A stretch of 64,000 nucleotides of DNA from Doris montereyensis (GCA_037039925.1 JAXRKP010000032.1:176001-240000); one strand, 5' to 3'; shown: positions 49,226 through 61,642, counted from the stretch's first letter. Notes: generated by a model from the letters alone, not told the origin. Numbers and translations are program-made.

Positions 49226-51035
49226 TGGTGTCAAAGTTGATCGTTCGAATACGCATGACGCAACATAGACATATGGAAACACTAGCTTCTTTAAATGTCT
49301 ATGTAATATGTAATTATTGTAATCGTTGAATACGCATGACGCAACATAGACATATGGAAACACTAGCTTCTTTAAATGTCTATGTAATTATTGTAATCGT
49401 TGAATACGCATGACGCAACATAGACATATGGAAACACTAGCTTCTTTAAATGTCTATGTAATTATTGTAATCGTTGAATACGCATGACGCAACATAGACA
49501 TATGGAAACACTAGCTTCTTTAAATGTCTATGTAATTATTGTAATCGTTCGAATACGCATGACGCAACATAGACATATGGAAACACTAGCTTCTTTAAAT
49601 GTCTATGTAATTATTGTAATCGTTCGAATACGCATGACGCATCATAGACATATGGAAACACTAGCTTCTTTAAATGTCTATGTAATTATTGTAATCGTTC
49701 GAATACGCATGACGCATCATAGACATATGGAAACACTAGCTTCTTTGAATGTCTATGTAATTATTGTAATCGTTGAATACGCATGACGCATCATAGACAT
49801 ATGGAAACACTAGCTTCTTTAAATGTCTATGTAATTATTGTAATCGTTCGAATACGCATGACGCATCATAGACATATGGAAACACTAGCTTCTTTGAATG
49901 TCTATGTAATTATTGTAATCGTTGAATACGCATGACGCATCATAGACATATGGAAACACTAGCTTCTTTGAATGTCTATGTAATTATTGTAATCGTTGAA
50001 TACGCATGACGCATCATAGACATATGGAAACACTAGCTTCTTTGAATGTCTATGTAATTATTGTAATCGTTGAATACGCATGACGCATCATAGACATATG
50101 GAAACACTAGCTTCTTTGAATGTCTATGTAATTATTGTAATCGTTGAATACGCATGACGCATCATAGACATATGGAAACACTAGCTTCTTTGAATGTCTA
50201 TGTAATCGTTGTAATCGTTGAATACGCATGACGCATCATAGACATATGGAAACACTAGCTTCTTTGAATGTCTATGTAATCGTTGTAATCGTTGAATACG
50301 CATGACGCATCATAGACATATGGAAACACTAGCTTCTTTGAATGTCTATGTAATCGTTGTAATCGTTGAATACGCATGACGCATCTTAGACATATGGAAA
50401 CACTAGCTTCTTTGAATGTCTATGTAATCGTTGTAATCGTTGAATACGCATGACGCATCATAGACATATGGAAACACTAGCTTCTTTGAATGTCTATGTA
50501 ATCGTTGTAATCGTTGAATACGCATGACGCATCATAGACATATGGAAACACTAGCTTCTTTGAATGTCTATGTAATCGTTGTAATCGTTGAATACGCATG
50601 ACGCATCATAGACATATGGAAACACTAGCTTCTTTAAATGTCTATGTAATTATTGTAATCGTTCGAATACGCATGACGCATCATAGACATATGGAAACAC
50701 TAGCTTCTTTAAATGTCTATGTAATTATTGTAATCGTTGAATACGCATGACGCATCATAGACATATGGAAACACTAGCTTCTTTAAATGTCTATGTAATT
50801 ATTGTAATCGTTGAATACGCATGACGCATCATACACATATGGAAACACTAGCTTCTTTAAATGTCTATGTAATTATTGTAATCGTTGAATACGCATGACG
50901 CATCATACACATATGAAAACACTAGCTTCTTTGAATGTCTATGTAATTATTGTAATCGTTGAATACGCATGACGCATCATACACATATGGAAACACTAGC
51001 TTCTTTAAATGTCTATGTAATTATTGTAATCGTTG
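49226..51035 (+). repeat. 74-bp satellite, about 24 copies, hairpin-forming unit
   Basis: Unit starts GAATACGCATGACGCATCAT and runs through AGACATATGGAAACACTAGC, TTCTTTGAATGTCTATGTAA and TTATTGTAATCGTT. Units of 75 carry GTTCGAATACG. CATAGACAT and ATGTCTATG within each unit are inverted copies (9-10 bases, loop about 23). Variants are ordered along the array: GCAACATAG to about 49580, GCATCATAG after, AATCGTTGTAATCG at 50200-50590, and CATACACAT near the right end. No coding role is seen. Confidence 0.97.
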
Positions 51036-51279
51036 ATTCAGCATCACTCACACGTACACACGAAAACACGTATCACACATGACATACACATGGAAAAGCA
51101 CCTTAAATTGTTACCGATACGAGCTCGCAGATAAGGAAGCCTCAATGCGCTTTTGGGAGCGACAACACCACCATGTTCTGAATCCTGTATAGTTGAATAC
51201 CAAGATCACACTGTGTTACCTACTGTATATCGTTACCAGACATGAAGGTACAAATATATTACATAACAGTCGTTGCACA

Positions 51280-51315
<36 letters not shown>
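51280..51315. repeat. (CA)n microsatellite
   Basis: A 36-base CACA run with one CATA interruption, in otherwise unremarkable sequence between the 74-bp satellite and the SINE head at 51570. Confidence 0.9.
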
Positions 51316-51318
<3 letters not shown>

Positions 51319-51569
51319 ACTGTTAACCTCGAGGTCACGTTGTGGCCAGCATACCTGGTGGAGCAGTTCGAAACAGATTTGCAAATTCACGACTAAGGAC
51401 AACCCAGGTCAGTATTCCTTTTAACTCTCGTGTGAATATAAATAATACGTACATTTAGACAGCTTGCCTACGCCATGAGTAAAGAAGAAACAACCGACAT
51501 GTAATAATTATGTGTAGGGCTAGATACGCACATGTTTATTAAGGGTAAACTTAAGTTAAGTGTGGTTAC

Positions 51570-52600
<1,031 letters not shown>

Positions 52601-52690
52601 ATATAGTTGATGTTAATTCGATGGTGGGAATTTGCAGCAATTTGCTACTGTGGTTGTATCACTTCAAAATGTCAATCCAAAGTTCACACA

Positions 52691-52960
52691 TTAGGGCATC
52701 TTCAGTGGTATCCAAGTGTTTAACCAATCCCTTCGTTTCATTTCGTGTGCTGCTATTCTGAGTAGTTCGTAGTATCCACAGACATTTCGCGGAGAGAAGT
52801 TTGAAACTGGTGGTACCCCTGGAAACTGTGGCATGACCTTGGGCAGACCATCGAGTACTTGATGGATGTGTTGGAACAAGGTATTGGGGTTGCTCTTAGA
52901 ATGGGTCATCATGACACCCCAACGATGTGTTGACGCTACAAAGAATGTATACATGTACAT
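52691..52960 (-). pseudogene. Open coding-like fragment, unrecognised
   Basis: An 89-codon minus-strand frame with normal-looking composition: ASTHRWGVMMTHSKSNPNTL, FQHIHQVLDGLPKVMPQFPG, NVCGYYELLRIAAHEMKRRD. No domain recognised; no clear splice sites. It lies between retroelement pieces and could belong to the same decayed element as the frame at 52402-52590 on this strand. Confidence 0.3.
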
Positions 52961-53031
52961 ACGCTGTATTAATTAAAAAACGAAACTGCTTCAACTTCAA
53001 CGAAACATCCACAGCTGACTGACCAGCTTGT

Positions 53032-53373
53032 TTAAGGGAGTGGGCAGTGCAAGGAATAGTGTCCACTAAGCTCTTCGTGTTTTTCTAGATGTGCTTCAAG
53101 CCAGTCTTGACTTACTTGACTTAATTGCATAGGACGTGACGCCCCCCTTGCGACCCAATTACACACAGACCCCCTCTCCCATTGTTCTTTGGATAGTGCC
53201 ATTCTCTCCGCTGTTAGGAGCGGAAAGCTGCACTGCTCTCTGATGTTGTCGGACCATCTTTGGGGTGGGCGTCCTCTTGGTCTTGGATTCGTAGAATCTA
53301 ATTTATGGCTGGTAATGGCATTGATCCTTGTTTGTGCTTTACGGATTACCCCTGACAACCTGACCAAACCCAA
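53032..53373 (-). mobile_element. Non-LTR retrotransposon C-terminal fragment
   Basis: The minus-strand frame holds MGLVRLSGVIRKAQTRINAI then NPRPRGRPPQRWSDNIREQC. The RPRGRPxxRWxDxI motif is characteristic of the end of RTE/CR1-like RT polyproteins. The following MALSKEQWERGSVCNWVARG is the usual last part, where the host-independent end reads like R(D)RxxWR. Confidence 0.7.
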
Positions 53374-53424
53374 CTAAGTGTCCTATTCCCCACCACGACC
53401 TCGATTGTTTCGTTCATGTTCGTT

Positions 53425-53818
53425 GTAGTCAATGAAAATGAAGTAAATAAAATTTCAAAAATCTTAAAATAAACAAAGCCTGTGGTATGTAACCGCACTT
53501 GTCATGAAATTATGCTCTAGTGAATTCTCAGGTATATTTTCGTACATATTTAATTTATCACTGTCGTTAAATGGAATACCGAATGCTTGGAAAATGTCCC
53601 AAATATCTCCTGTCCCAAAAGGCAGTAATATAAAACAAATGAATGATTTAAGAACAGTAGCATTGACATCTATTTTAATGACATGTCTTGAGAGGATTGT
53701 TATAAAACAATTATAATAACAAGTGGACCTACACCAATTTGCATAGAAATCTAAAAGGAGCGTTGAAGGTGCTATTCTATTTTTATAAATATAACGTGTA
53801 CCATCATCTTGATAATCA
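53425..53818 (+). mobile_element. Second piece of retrotransposon family C
   Basis: Nearly the same DNA as about 47690-48112. Both contain GAATGCTTGGRAAATGTCCC, AATATCTYCTGTCCCAAAA and CGTGTWCCATCATCTTGATA. It codes the RT finger region (IPNAWKMSQISPVPKGSNIK then NDLRTVALTSILMTCLERIV). It stops abruptly at about 53818, where a different element begins. Confidence 0.85.
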
Positions 53819-55175
53819 GCGTACAAAAAATGTCATTCCACGGAAACAGCTCTCCTAAGAGTTCACAACGACATCATACGCACCATTGACAACAAATCGT
53901 GTGCCATTCTGGTCCTCCTTGACCTAAGTGCTGCATTCGACATGATCGACCCCCAAGTGCTACTTTCGAGACTGGTGAAATACTTCGGTATAGAAGACAC
54001 CGCCTTGAAATGGTTCAGCAGCTACTTAGCAGAAAGGATCCAGGTCATCAAAGTTGATACAACAACATCGACACCATCTCCTTTTCTTTTTGGAGTACCC
54101 CAGGGTTCCATTCTCGGTCCTGTTCTCTTCACTCTATACACCGCACCCCTGGCAGACATCATAGATCGTCATGGTTTAAAGTATCATATATACGAAGATG
54201 ATACTCAACTTTACATTGAGGCAACACCATCCGGCCGAACATCATCAATCGACATGATCCAGAAGTGCACCCAAGAGATACAGGAATGGATGACCATAAA
54301 TAAATTAAATTTGAACAGTGACAAGACTGATGTGATACTGTTTGGGACTAAGTCATATGTTCAAAAAATGGACATAAACTGTCTCGACATCTACCGATCC
54401 AATGTGGACATTTCAGATGCAGTTAAGAATGTTGGATGTATATTTGATGCTCATTTAACTATGTCTACTCACATTAGTAAAGTACGCCAAACCTCATTAT
54501 TTCATTTAAGAAATATAAGAAACATTAGAACTTTCATTGATTACGATACTACAAAATTACTTATTAATGCCTTTGTCACCAGTCGACTTGACTACTGTAA
54601 TTCTTTACTTTTTGGCTGACCTAAAAAATCTATTCAAAAACTTCAGAAAGTTCAGAACTTCGCTGCTAAAGTAATTGCTCTTAAGAATAAGAATGACCAT
54701 GTTACTCCCATTCTGAAAGACCTCCACTGGCTGCCTATAATTGAGAGAATTAAATTCAAAATCCTTTGTTTAACATACAAATGCTTACATGAACAGGCCC
54801 CTAACTATCTCAGCGAACTTATCTCGCATCATGTGCCTTCACGAACCCTTAGATCTAGTTATGACAATAACCTTTCTATTTCTATGCCTCGTGCGTTTAC
54901 GCGTACGGGTGATAAAGCCTTCTCAGTCTGTTCTCCTCATTTATGAAATGACCTCAGTGATTTGTGTAAATTGTCTTCGTCTTACGAATCTTTCAAGAAG
55001 ATCCTTAAAACCCATCTTTTTCTTAATGATAAGGCTAAATATATGCATGATAATTTTAATTTTGAAAATATTCCAATCATAATAATATGTTTTAAAATGT
55101 ATGAAATTGTCTTGTACGGCGCATAGAGCTTTTAATGCTAAGATAATGCGCCTTATAAATTCATATTATTATTAT
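53819..55175 (+). mobile_element. CR1/L2-like retrotransposon, 5'-truncated, with tail
   Basis: One reading frame runs from about 53822 to 55060. The RT begins KKCHSTETALLRVHNDIIRT, continues LVLLDLSAAFDMIDPQVLLS, FGVPQGSILGPVLFTLYTAP, YHIYEDDTQLYIEATPSG and NLNSDKTDVILFG, and ends SRLDYCNSLLFG, LHWLPIIERIKFKILCLTYK and FKKILKTHLF. Only two stops interrupt it (TGA at 54617-54619 and at 54944-54946, the latter at the place of a Trp). The catalytic box reads YEDD, not YADD. The 3' end reads GCGCCTTATAAATTCAT followed by ATT repeats, the usual tail of this group. Confidence 0.9.
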
Positions 55176-55454
55176 TATATTATTATTTTTTATATGTGTG
55201 TGTGTGTGTGAGTGTGTGTGTGTGTGTTTGTGTGTGCGCACGCGTGTATAAGGTCATCTTGTAATTAACATATATCGTCATTTAGGTACTGTTCATCTTA
55301 ATTGTAACAATTTTTCGTGTATGCAGATGTCTTGATTTTATAGTAATCTTAAATATTGAGTACATTATGTAAGCTATTATATGATGTATGTCTTAACTTT
55401 TGTAAAGCGCACCTGAGCATGACTGTCACGGATATGGGCGCTATATAAATTTTG

Positions 55455-55541
<87 letters not shown>
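55176..55541 (+). mobile_element. Second CR1/L2-type 3' tail and (ATT)n
   Basis: After a (TG)n run at 55194-55246, a second tail reads GTAAAGCGCACCTGAGCATG, GATATGGGCGCTATATAAAT and TTTGC, then pure ATT repeats at 55452-55541. It is another 3' end of the same type, either a separate short insertion or a downstream transduced piece. Confidence 0.65.
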
Positions 55542-55542
<1 letters not shown>

Positions 55543-55544
55543 CA

Positions 55545-56570
55545 TCTGCCACTTTTCTTCTATTGTGCTATCATTCAGATCCATCTGTCTTTCACTGATA
55601 AATCTTTTTATCCTAGATTGATATACCTGTTTTACTACTGGTTTATTTAGTTCCTCTATTTTGAGTTTAGTAGCTTTCTTCTCTTTTCTTTTCTGTTGGT
55701 TTTCCTCAGTCAGTAATCTCATTTTAGCAATCACTAAATGATGATCACTAAATATTATTGCTCCTCTGTTTACTCTTGCATCCAATGTACTGTAAAAAAG
55801 GGAGCTGCTAACTATTATGTAGTCTATCATTGACTTTTCACATCTGTCTTCATTTACTCTTGTATATATTATGGATATCTTTATGAGGAAAAAAGGTGTT
55901 GGCTATTTTTCATGTTATTCTTTAGGCAAAAATCTATGAGTCTCTCTCCATTTGGACAAGTTGTTGTCTCCCCTTCTTTACCTATTACTCCTCCTGCATT
56001 TTCTACATTGTTGCCTACTCCAGCGTTTAAATCTCCTAAAATAAAAGCATTAGTTCCTGTTTGGATTTAAGATTCTCTGCAGCTATTTGTAAATCCTTTT
56101 CGAAGATATCTTTTTCTTCTTTAGTTGCGTCTTCATTTGGTCCATAAGCTATTAATAATTTAATTTCTCGTCCTTTTGGTTTAATATTTACCTCTAATAG
56201 CCGTGGGCTTATAAAATTCCAACTTTCTAGTAGCTTTTCATGCCTTTTTATGCACTAGGAGGCCTACTCCTGCTTTAGCTCTATCTTTGACATCTACTCC
56301 TGAGAAGATTAAAATATGATTCGGTCCTACATTTTCTATTCCTTGTCCTTTTTTCTTTGTTTCTGTAATGGCCAAAATACTTACTTTGAATTTTTCCATT
56401 TCTTCAACTAATTCTAATTCTTTTCCATTTATTGCCCTAACGTTCCATGTTCCAAAAATGACAGTCCGTGTTTGTTTCCAAGTTCATCTTCCAAAGATCA
56501 AGCGGGTTATATTTTTTACATTTCTGAATCAGGTTGTTTTGGATAAGCAGGGGATTAGCCCACTGTACCC
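55545..56570 (-). mobile_element. Non-LTR retrotransposon 5' half, endonuclease domain
   Basis: On the minus strand from about 56560: a degraded N-terminal part with reading-frame breaks, LGDFNAG-type and NGERLIDFC-like sequence near 56030-55920, then SMIDYIIVSSSLFYSTLDAR and IIFSDHHLVIAKMRLL (55830-55600). SDHHLVIAK is the last endonuclease motif. It ends against the ATT tract at 55541, so the RT is missing. Type is similar to the element at 39330-40790. Confidence 0.75.
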
Positions 56571-56614
56571 TAGGTAGATGGTGGGCTGCCACCTTGAGGC
56601 CCATACCAGGCCTT

Positions 56615-56820
56615 GTTATTTTCTGTCAGGGTTAACTCCCTCAGCCTTTAGTCATTCAAGATCAGCCTGTAAGGCAGCAGGTTGTTATTTTCTATCAGGG
56701 TTAACTCCCTTAGCCTTTGGTCATTCAAGACCGACCTGCAAGGCAGCAGGTTGTTTTCTGTCAGGGTTAATTCCCTTAGCCTTTGGTCAACCAAGACCCG
56801 CCTGCAAGGCAGCAGGAGAC
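56615..56820 (-). repeat. ~67-bp tandem repeat x3, likely retroelement 5' region
   Basis: Three direct copies of TTTCTRTCAGGGTTAACTCC then CTTAGCCTTTGGTCATTCAA then GACCGACCTGCAAGGCAGCA. They lie just upstream (minus-strand sense) of the endonuclease-coding part at 55545-56570. Tandem 5' monomers often act as promoters in LINEs; that role is inference here. Confidence 0.8.
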
Positions 56821-57129
56821 TCGTGGAGGGCGGGATAATCTACTCCCCGTACAAGTGCCCACCTGTCCGCTGCCCGGCTATTTATTTACATTAAATTTAA
56901 ATAAAGGAAAACATTTTTTGCCATTATCTGATAATTATCTTTCATTTTGCTTTTACCGTTTTTTTTTTGTGGCCTGGATTTTTGGCTGACCTTAGGGACG
57001 TGTCTTATATGCCTAATGATAAATCCGGCTATGGAAGTATAAAATCTATGGTGTGCTTAAAGTAGGCATTCTCAGTGGCTTCTTTCACTTTGATAGCGCT
57101 TTTCTTCAGTTTCAACCGGTAGGAAGCTA

Positions 57130-57431
57130 GATCTAGATCTTGGTGTCAGTGTCAGTCGGCAATTCTCTCCGTGGTCCCCATTTTCCTTGAACTTGAACGT
57201 CGGCGGAGCGAATACGTCGTCGGTTGAATGCAGCACGGCTGCAAAGAGCCTGCGTGTCGCGCTCTCGTGAAAGTGGAAGTGGGAAGGAAGAGAGGTCGGG
57301 TGATCTTGCCGAGCTCGACCTAACGCTGATCTTGGATTTGACTAACAAAACAAGCTCAACTAGATCTAGAATCTAGCTAATCTAGCTCTCGACTTTGATG
57401 TTAATTCACAAAACGCACGCGAGGATTGCGA
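57130..57431 (+). promoter_or_regulatory. GC-richer segment, possible untranslated first exon
   Basis: Compared with the AT-rich surroundings this stretch is dense in CG dinucleotides (GTCGGCGGAGCGAATACGTC, GTGTCGCGCTCTCGTGAAAG, GAGCTCGACCTAACG). It ends with GATTGCGAT-GTGAGTTTCC, a plausible splice donor at about 57432. No open frame begins in it. This pattern suits a transcription start region plus a non-coding first exon of a plus-strand gene whose coding part lies beyond the window. A minus-strand frame (57133-57348) is arginine/serine rich and not convincing. Confidence 0.3.
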
Positions 57432-58263
57432 TGTGAGTTTCCAATTCCCTTTTTTTATTTGCATATAACATATCTGCATCTCTTTGCATTAGATTCCTAT
57501 TAGTATTAGATCTCATTTTATCAAGAATGAATCACAAGATGTATAGCCTACTAGGTCTGCTGTTTGTTATATAATGTAAGGTCGTAATCATGGATGGACA
57601 GGACGTTTTATTAACGTTTCAAAAAGTGAGAGGTCGTAATATCTTATCATAATAAACGACTTGACAACGTGCAAAAACTGGGTTTAAAATTGAACAGATG
57701 TCAGTGAACGATTCTTTTAAATTGATAAAAATGGACATTGCCTGTGACATAAGACACATCTAGATCTAGATTTCTAGATGTATCTAGATCTAGATCTAAA
57801 TCTAAATATAATTTAGTCTCAACCTCATCATAATCTTAGCCAGCTGTACACGCTAAGCTTAGATCTTCAGTTTACGATGAAACAATGGCAACAACAATTG
57901 TTGCATCACCATGTCAATATGACCGGTTGGAAATGAGTGAGATAGCGGTGGTGAGAAAGTGGTTATCTCTTCTGTCACCTGTCAGTCCTTATTTTTTAGT
58001 GTGTTTTTCGCTAACACCTGAGGCATTGCAAAACATTTAAATTTAAGCTAGATCAAGACCTAGATCTAGATCTATTCCTGTACACAACATGCATTGAAAC
58101 ACACTGACACCATTAGATCTAAGGCCTTTGTTGTGCTGCACTCCATAATGGCAAAGTACACAGATGATGAGATATTCTTTCCCACAGTGTCAGATTGATT
58201 CATTTTTTGCCTTTCTGTCTCTGTCCCTCTCTCTTTCTGTCTCTTTTTCTGTCTGTCTGTCTG

Positions 58264-58265
58264 TC

Positions 58266-58357
<92 letters not shown>

Positions 58358-58382
58358 TGTCTCTCTCTCTCCCCTCTCTGTC
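58264..58382. repeat. (CT)n microsatellite
   Basis: About 115 bases, mostly CT with a CTGT start at 58250-58265. Confidence 0.96.
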
Positions 58383-58404
58383 TATCTGGTCTGTTTATTT
58401 TTAG

Positions 58405-58600
58405 AGTAACACCTACCCCCTTGGTCTGGGTTGGTGGATCGACACCTAGTCCAATCGAAGATGGAAGAACAAAGGTCTGGTGTGTAGATTACAGCACTCT
58501 GTGCACGTTAAAGATCCCAAGGCAGTTAGGGCAAAATCAAAACAAAAGCCCAGAGATTGCCTTAGCTGTGAATGTGGGTAAAATCAAATCAAATCGAACT
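58405..58600 (+). mobile_element. SINE type A body and tail
   Basis: Reads GGTGGATCGACACCTAGTCC, AATCGAAGATGGAAGAACAA, TGTGTAGATTACAGCACTCT, GTGCACGTTAAAGATCCCAA, then GAGATTGCCTTAGCTGTGAA and GGGTAAAATCAAATCAAATC. Matches the copies at 20897-21170 and 38935-39200. The tRNA-like head is absent, replaced by the CT tract to its left. Confidence 0.7.
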
Positions 58601-59051
58601 CTTCCTGTCTCTCTCACTCTGTGTCTGAGTCTATCTTACTGTTTCTTTCTTTCCTCCACTTCCTTCTCTCTCTTTCTCTTTCCGTCCCTCCCGCTTACTC
58701 CTGATCCTATTTTCCTTGTCTTTTTTCCTACTATATTCCCTCCCTCTGTCTTTTCTATGTCTCATTCTCTGTGTCATCTGCCCTCTCCCTATCTGTCACT
58801 CATTTCATTTTCGCTGTCTGTCTGACTCCGTCACTCTCTGTATATTATATCTCTCTCTCTCTCTCTTTTACTCTCTTCCTTCTCTCTCTTTCTGTCCCTC
58901 CCGCTTACTCCTGATCCTATTTTCCTTGTCTTTGTTCCTACTAGTCTCCCTCCCTCTGTCTTTTCTTCTCATTCTCTGTGTCTTCTGCCTTCTTCCTATC
59001 TGTCACTCATTTCAATTTCTCTCAGTCTGTCTGTCTCCCTCACTCTCCGTA

Positions 59052-59083
<32 letters not shown>

Positions 59084-59405
59084 CTCTCTTGTCTTTTTTT
59101 CTACTTTTTTCCCTCCCTCTGTCTTTTCTATGTCTCATTCTCTGTGTCTTCTGCCCTCTCCCTTTCTGTCACTCATTTCATTTTCTCTGTCTGTCTGTCT
59201 CCCTCACTCTCTGTATATTATATCTCTCTCTCTCTCTCTTCCTTACTCTCTCTTTCTGTCCCTCCCGCTTACTCCTGATCCTATTTTCCTTGTCTTTGTT
59301 CCTACTAGTCTACCTCCTTCTGTCTTTTCTATGTCTCACTCTCCGTATCCTCTCTCTCTCTCTCTCTCTCTTACAACTCTCTTTCTTCTCTCTCTTTTTG
59401 TGCTA
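58600..59405 (+). repeat. CT-rich minisatellite, four overlapping copies
   Basis: A unit of about 210-240 bases repeats with decay: TGTCCCTCCCGCTTACTCCT then GATCCTATTTTCCTTGTCTT, then CCCTCCCTCTGTCTTTTCTA, TGTCTCATTCTCTGTGTCTT and CTGTCACTCATTTCATTTTC. Copies start near 58681, 58892, 59085 (partial) and 59258. Long serine/leucine frames over it are artefacts. Confidence 0.9.
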
Positions 59406-59915
59406 GAATATAAACGTCTTTTATACAGTTGAACCCTCTTAATCCAAATAGTGCAGGAACAGGCAAAAAATTTGAATTAACAGAAAATGTCTCATGTTTT
59501 TTAGTTATGGGTCGGGGATGTGAAATACAATGTGAATTGGGTGCAAACACTCAAGATCATGAATCACCCTGAGTTAAATTGAACGTTTCACTGGTTGAAG
59601 ACATCTAGTCAACAGATGAATCTACAATTTGTGCCCCTATTTATCCTAATCGATCAGACGGAAACAATGAAATGCTTATGAAATGTGTGACCAGTTTTAA
59701 AACCGTTTAGACGGCTGGAATAGCTGTTTCATTGATTGATGTCATTTCATTTGAATTCTGTTAGACAGCTTAGAAGCGCATTCTTCTTTTGTGTTTGTTG
59801 CACCTTGGATTTGGTGCAGCCGCCATGTCAGTAGGGCTTAGTTGTAACGCCATAATAGGTGACCGATCCAGCTTACATAATTGACAGTCTGATGTGTGGT
59901 ACTACGTGTATATCA
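59406..59915. other. Intergenic, nothing supported
   Basis: No frame with protein-like composition, no RNA gene and no repeat recognised other than short A/T runs. Confidence 0.5.
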
Positions 59916-60243
59916 CTATTGTGTTGACTGGTGCGGTATATCTTTGTTTGTACCTTCATTGAAATTTACCAAGGACCTTTGTATATCTTTGTTTGTACCT
60001 TCATTGCAAGGACTACTGTTGTGTTGACTGGTGCGGTATATCTTTGTTTGTACCTTCATTGAAATTTACCAAGGACCTTTGTGTGGCACTGTTGTGTTGA
60101 CTGGTGCGGTATATCTTTGTTTGTACCTTCATTGAAATTTACCAAGGACCTTTGTGTGGCACTATTGTGTTGACTGGTGCGGTATATCTTTGTTTGTACC
60201 TTCATTGAAATTTACCAAGGACCTTTGTGTGGCACTGTTGTGA
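59916..60243 (+). repeat. 73-bp minisatellite, about 4 copies
   Basis: Unit TTGTGTTGACTGGTGCGGTA then TATCTTTGTTTGTACCTTCA then TTGAAATTTACCAAGGACCT then TTGTGTGGCACTG. Three full copies plus one shortened copy near 59980-60022, where TTGCAAGGACTAC replaces the middle. Confidence 0.95.
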
Positions 60244-60804
60244 GGTTTTCGCTTTGATTTATGACTGGTTTGATTTCATTACATCTTTGATTCTTTTCTC
60301 CATGAACCAAAAAAAAAAATGGATTAAACGGGACAAGATTTTGAGTGACCAGTTCAAATATAAAGACAAAATTCTATTATTTTTTTTGAAAGATTAAAAA
60401 TTTTTTTAAAATCGGGAATTGGTAAAAACTCAATTTCGAATTATAAGCTGTACTATGATTTAGATTAAAAACTCATTCACCTGTTGCATATATGAACAAC
60501 AATATTGAAAATACATTTGAAATGTAGATCTATTTAGGATTAAAGATAATATAGATGTGTGTAAACATGATGTGTATAATATATATAGTATTATTTAAAA
60601 AGTATTATAAAATGATGCATTAAAAATATTGACTTCAATGCATGAAATGTCATGTTTATGGGAATTTTAACCCATGCGATAGCTAAATATATGATGATTG
60701 TGAAAAACATTTATCTGTTAAAATCCTTCATTCACCATACATAGTTTGCCATGCATTTGTAGAATTGTCTTGTTATCAAGTATGTTGAGACATTGTAACT
60801 GAAC

Positions 60805-61015
60805 TGTAGTGTTGTGAGCTTGTAATCATAATGACACTGATTCAAGCCCCATGGCTGGTTCAGGTGGGTTTTTTTCACCACGTTGTACTCTTAGGAAAGC
60901 TACTTCACTCTATTTTCCTCACTTGACTCAGGTGTGAATGAGTACCCAGCTTAAGACAGAGAAAGATCTTGTCAGAGTGTAAGTACAGAAAGCCCATCAG
61001 GCTTGTGTACTGTAT
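60805..61015 (+). mobile_element. tRNA-derived SINE, type B
   Basis: Starts with a tRNA-like head (TAGTGTTGTGAGCTTGTAAT, then CTGATTCAAGCCCCATGGCT as B box). It continues with ACGTTGTACTCTTAGGAAAG, CACTCTATTTTCCTCACTTG and ACTCAGGTGTGAATGAGTAC, the central block shared with 4755-5010. Confidence 0.65.
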
Positions 61016-61443
61016 ACTCAACATATATATATGTATATATATGTATATATAAAAATATGAATATTTTTTTCAATACATGATAATGATACTTGTGATGGTA
61101 GTGCTAATGATTTCTGTAGATGATGGTAAGAATGATCCTTTACAGAAGAATTGCTCATTCTATGTCAATTGTATCAAAATAGCTATATGTAAAGATATAA
61201 ATCCATCGTAAAGGATTTAAAGTGATATTGTTCTTGCTGGAGTGATACGCTTTATACGACATTCGTTTAATACTTAAATACTAGCTTCAAAAGGATGGCT
61301 GGGAAGCCAAAAACCCAAAGGTCAGAGCCAAACAGCACCGTTTACTATGTCCGCTGAGTAGAATGCGAGGTGCAGTTGGCTCCGATCTTATCACTAGTAT
61401 CAGTATCAGTTGTAAGCGCACCAACTAAAGCCTTGATTTTCAA

Positions 61444-61444
<1 letters not shown>

Positions 61445-61500
<56 letters not shown>

Positions 61501-61642
61501 GGAGAGGAGGAGAGAGAGAGAGAGGGAGGGAGGGAGGGAGGGAGGGAGGGAGAGAGAGGAGAGAGAGAGAGAGAGAGAGAGGAGGAGAGGGGAGAGAGAG
61601 AGAGAGAGATGTGTGTGAGAGAGAGAGAGAGAGAGGAGAGAG

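Noticed and set aside
49484..49786. 100-residue frame with HRHMETLASLNVYVIIVIV repeats
   Set aside because: Produced by four 75-base units of the 74-bp satellite; frame breaks as soon as unit length changes.
49226..51035. CRISPR-like array with 74-base period
   Set aside because: The entire unit repeats, so there are no variable spacers.
57133..57348. Minus-strand frame of 71 codons, Arg/Ser rich
   Set aside because: Composition follows the CG-rich patch and there is no family match; a non-coding exon on the plus strand explains it as well.
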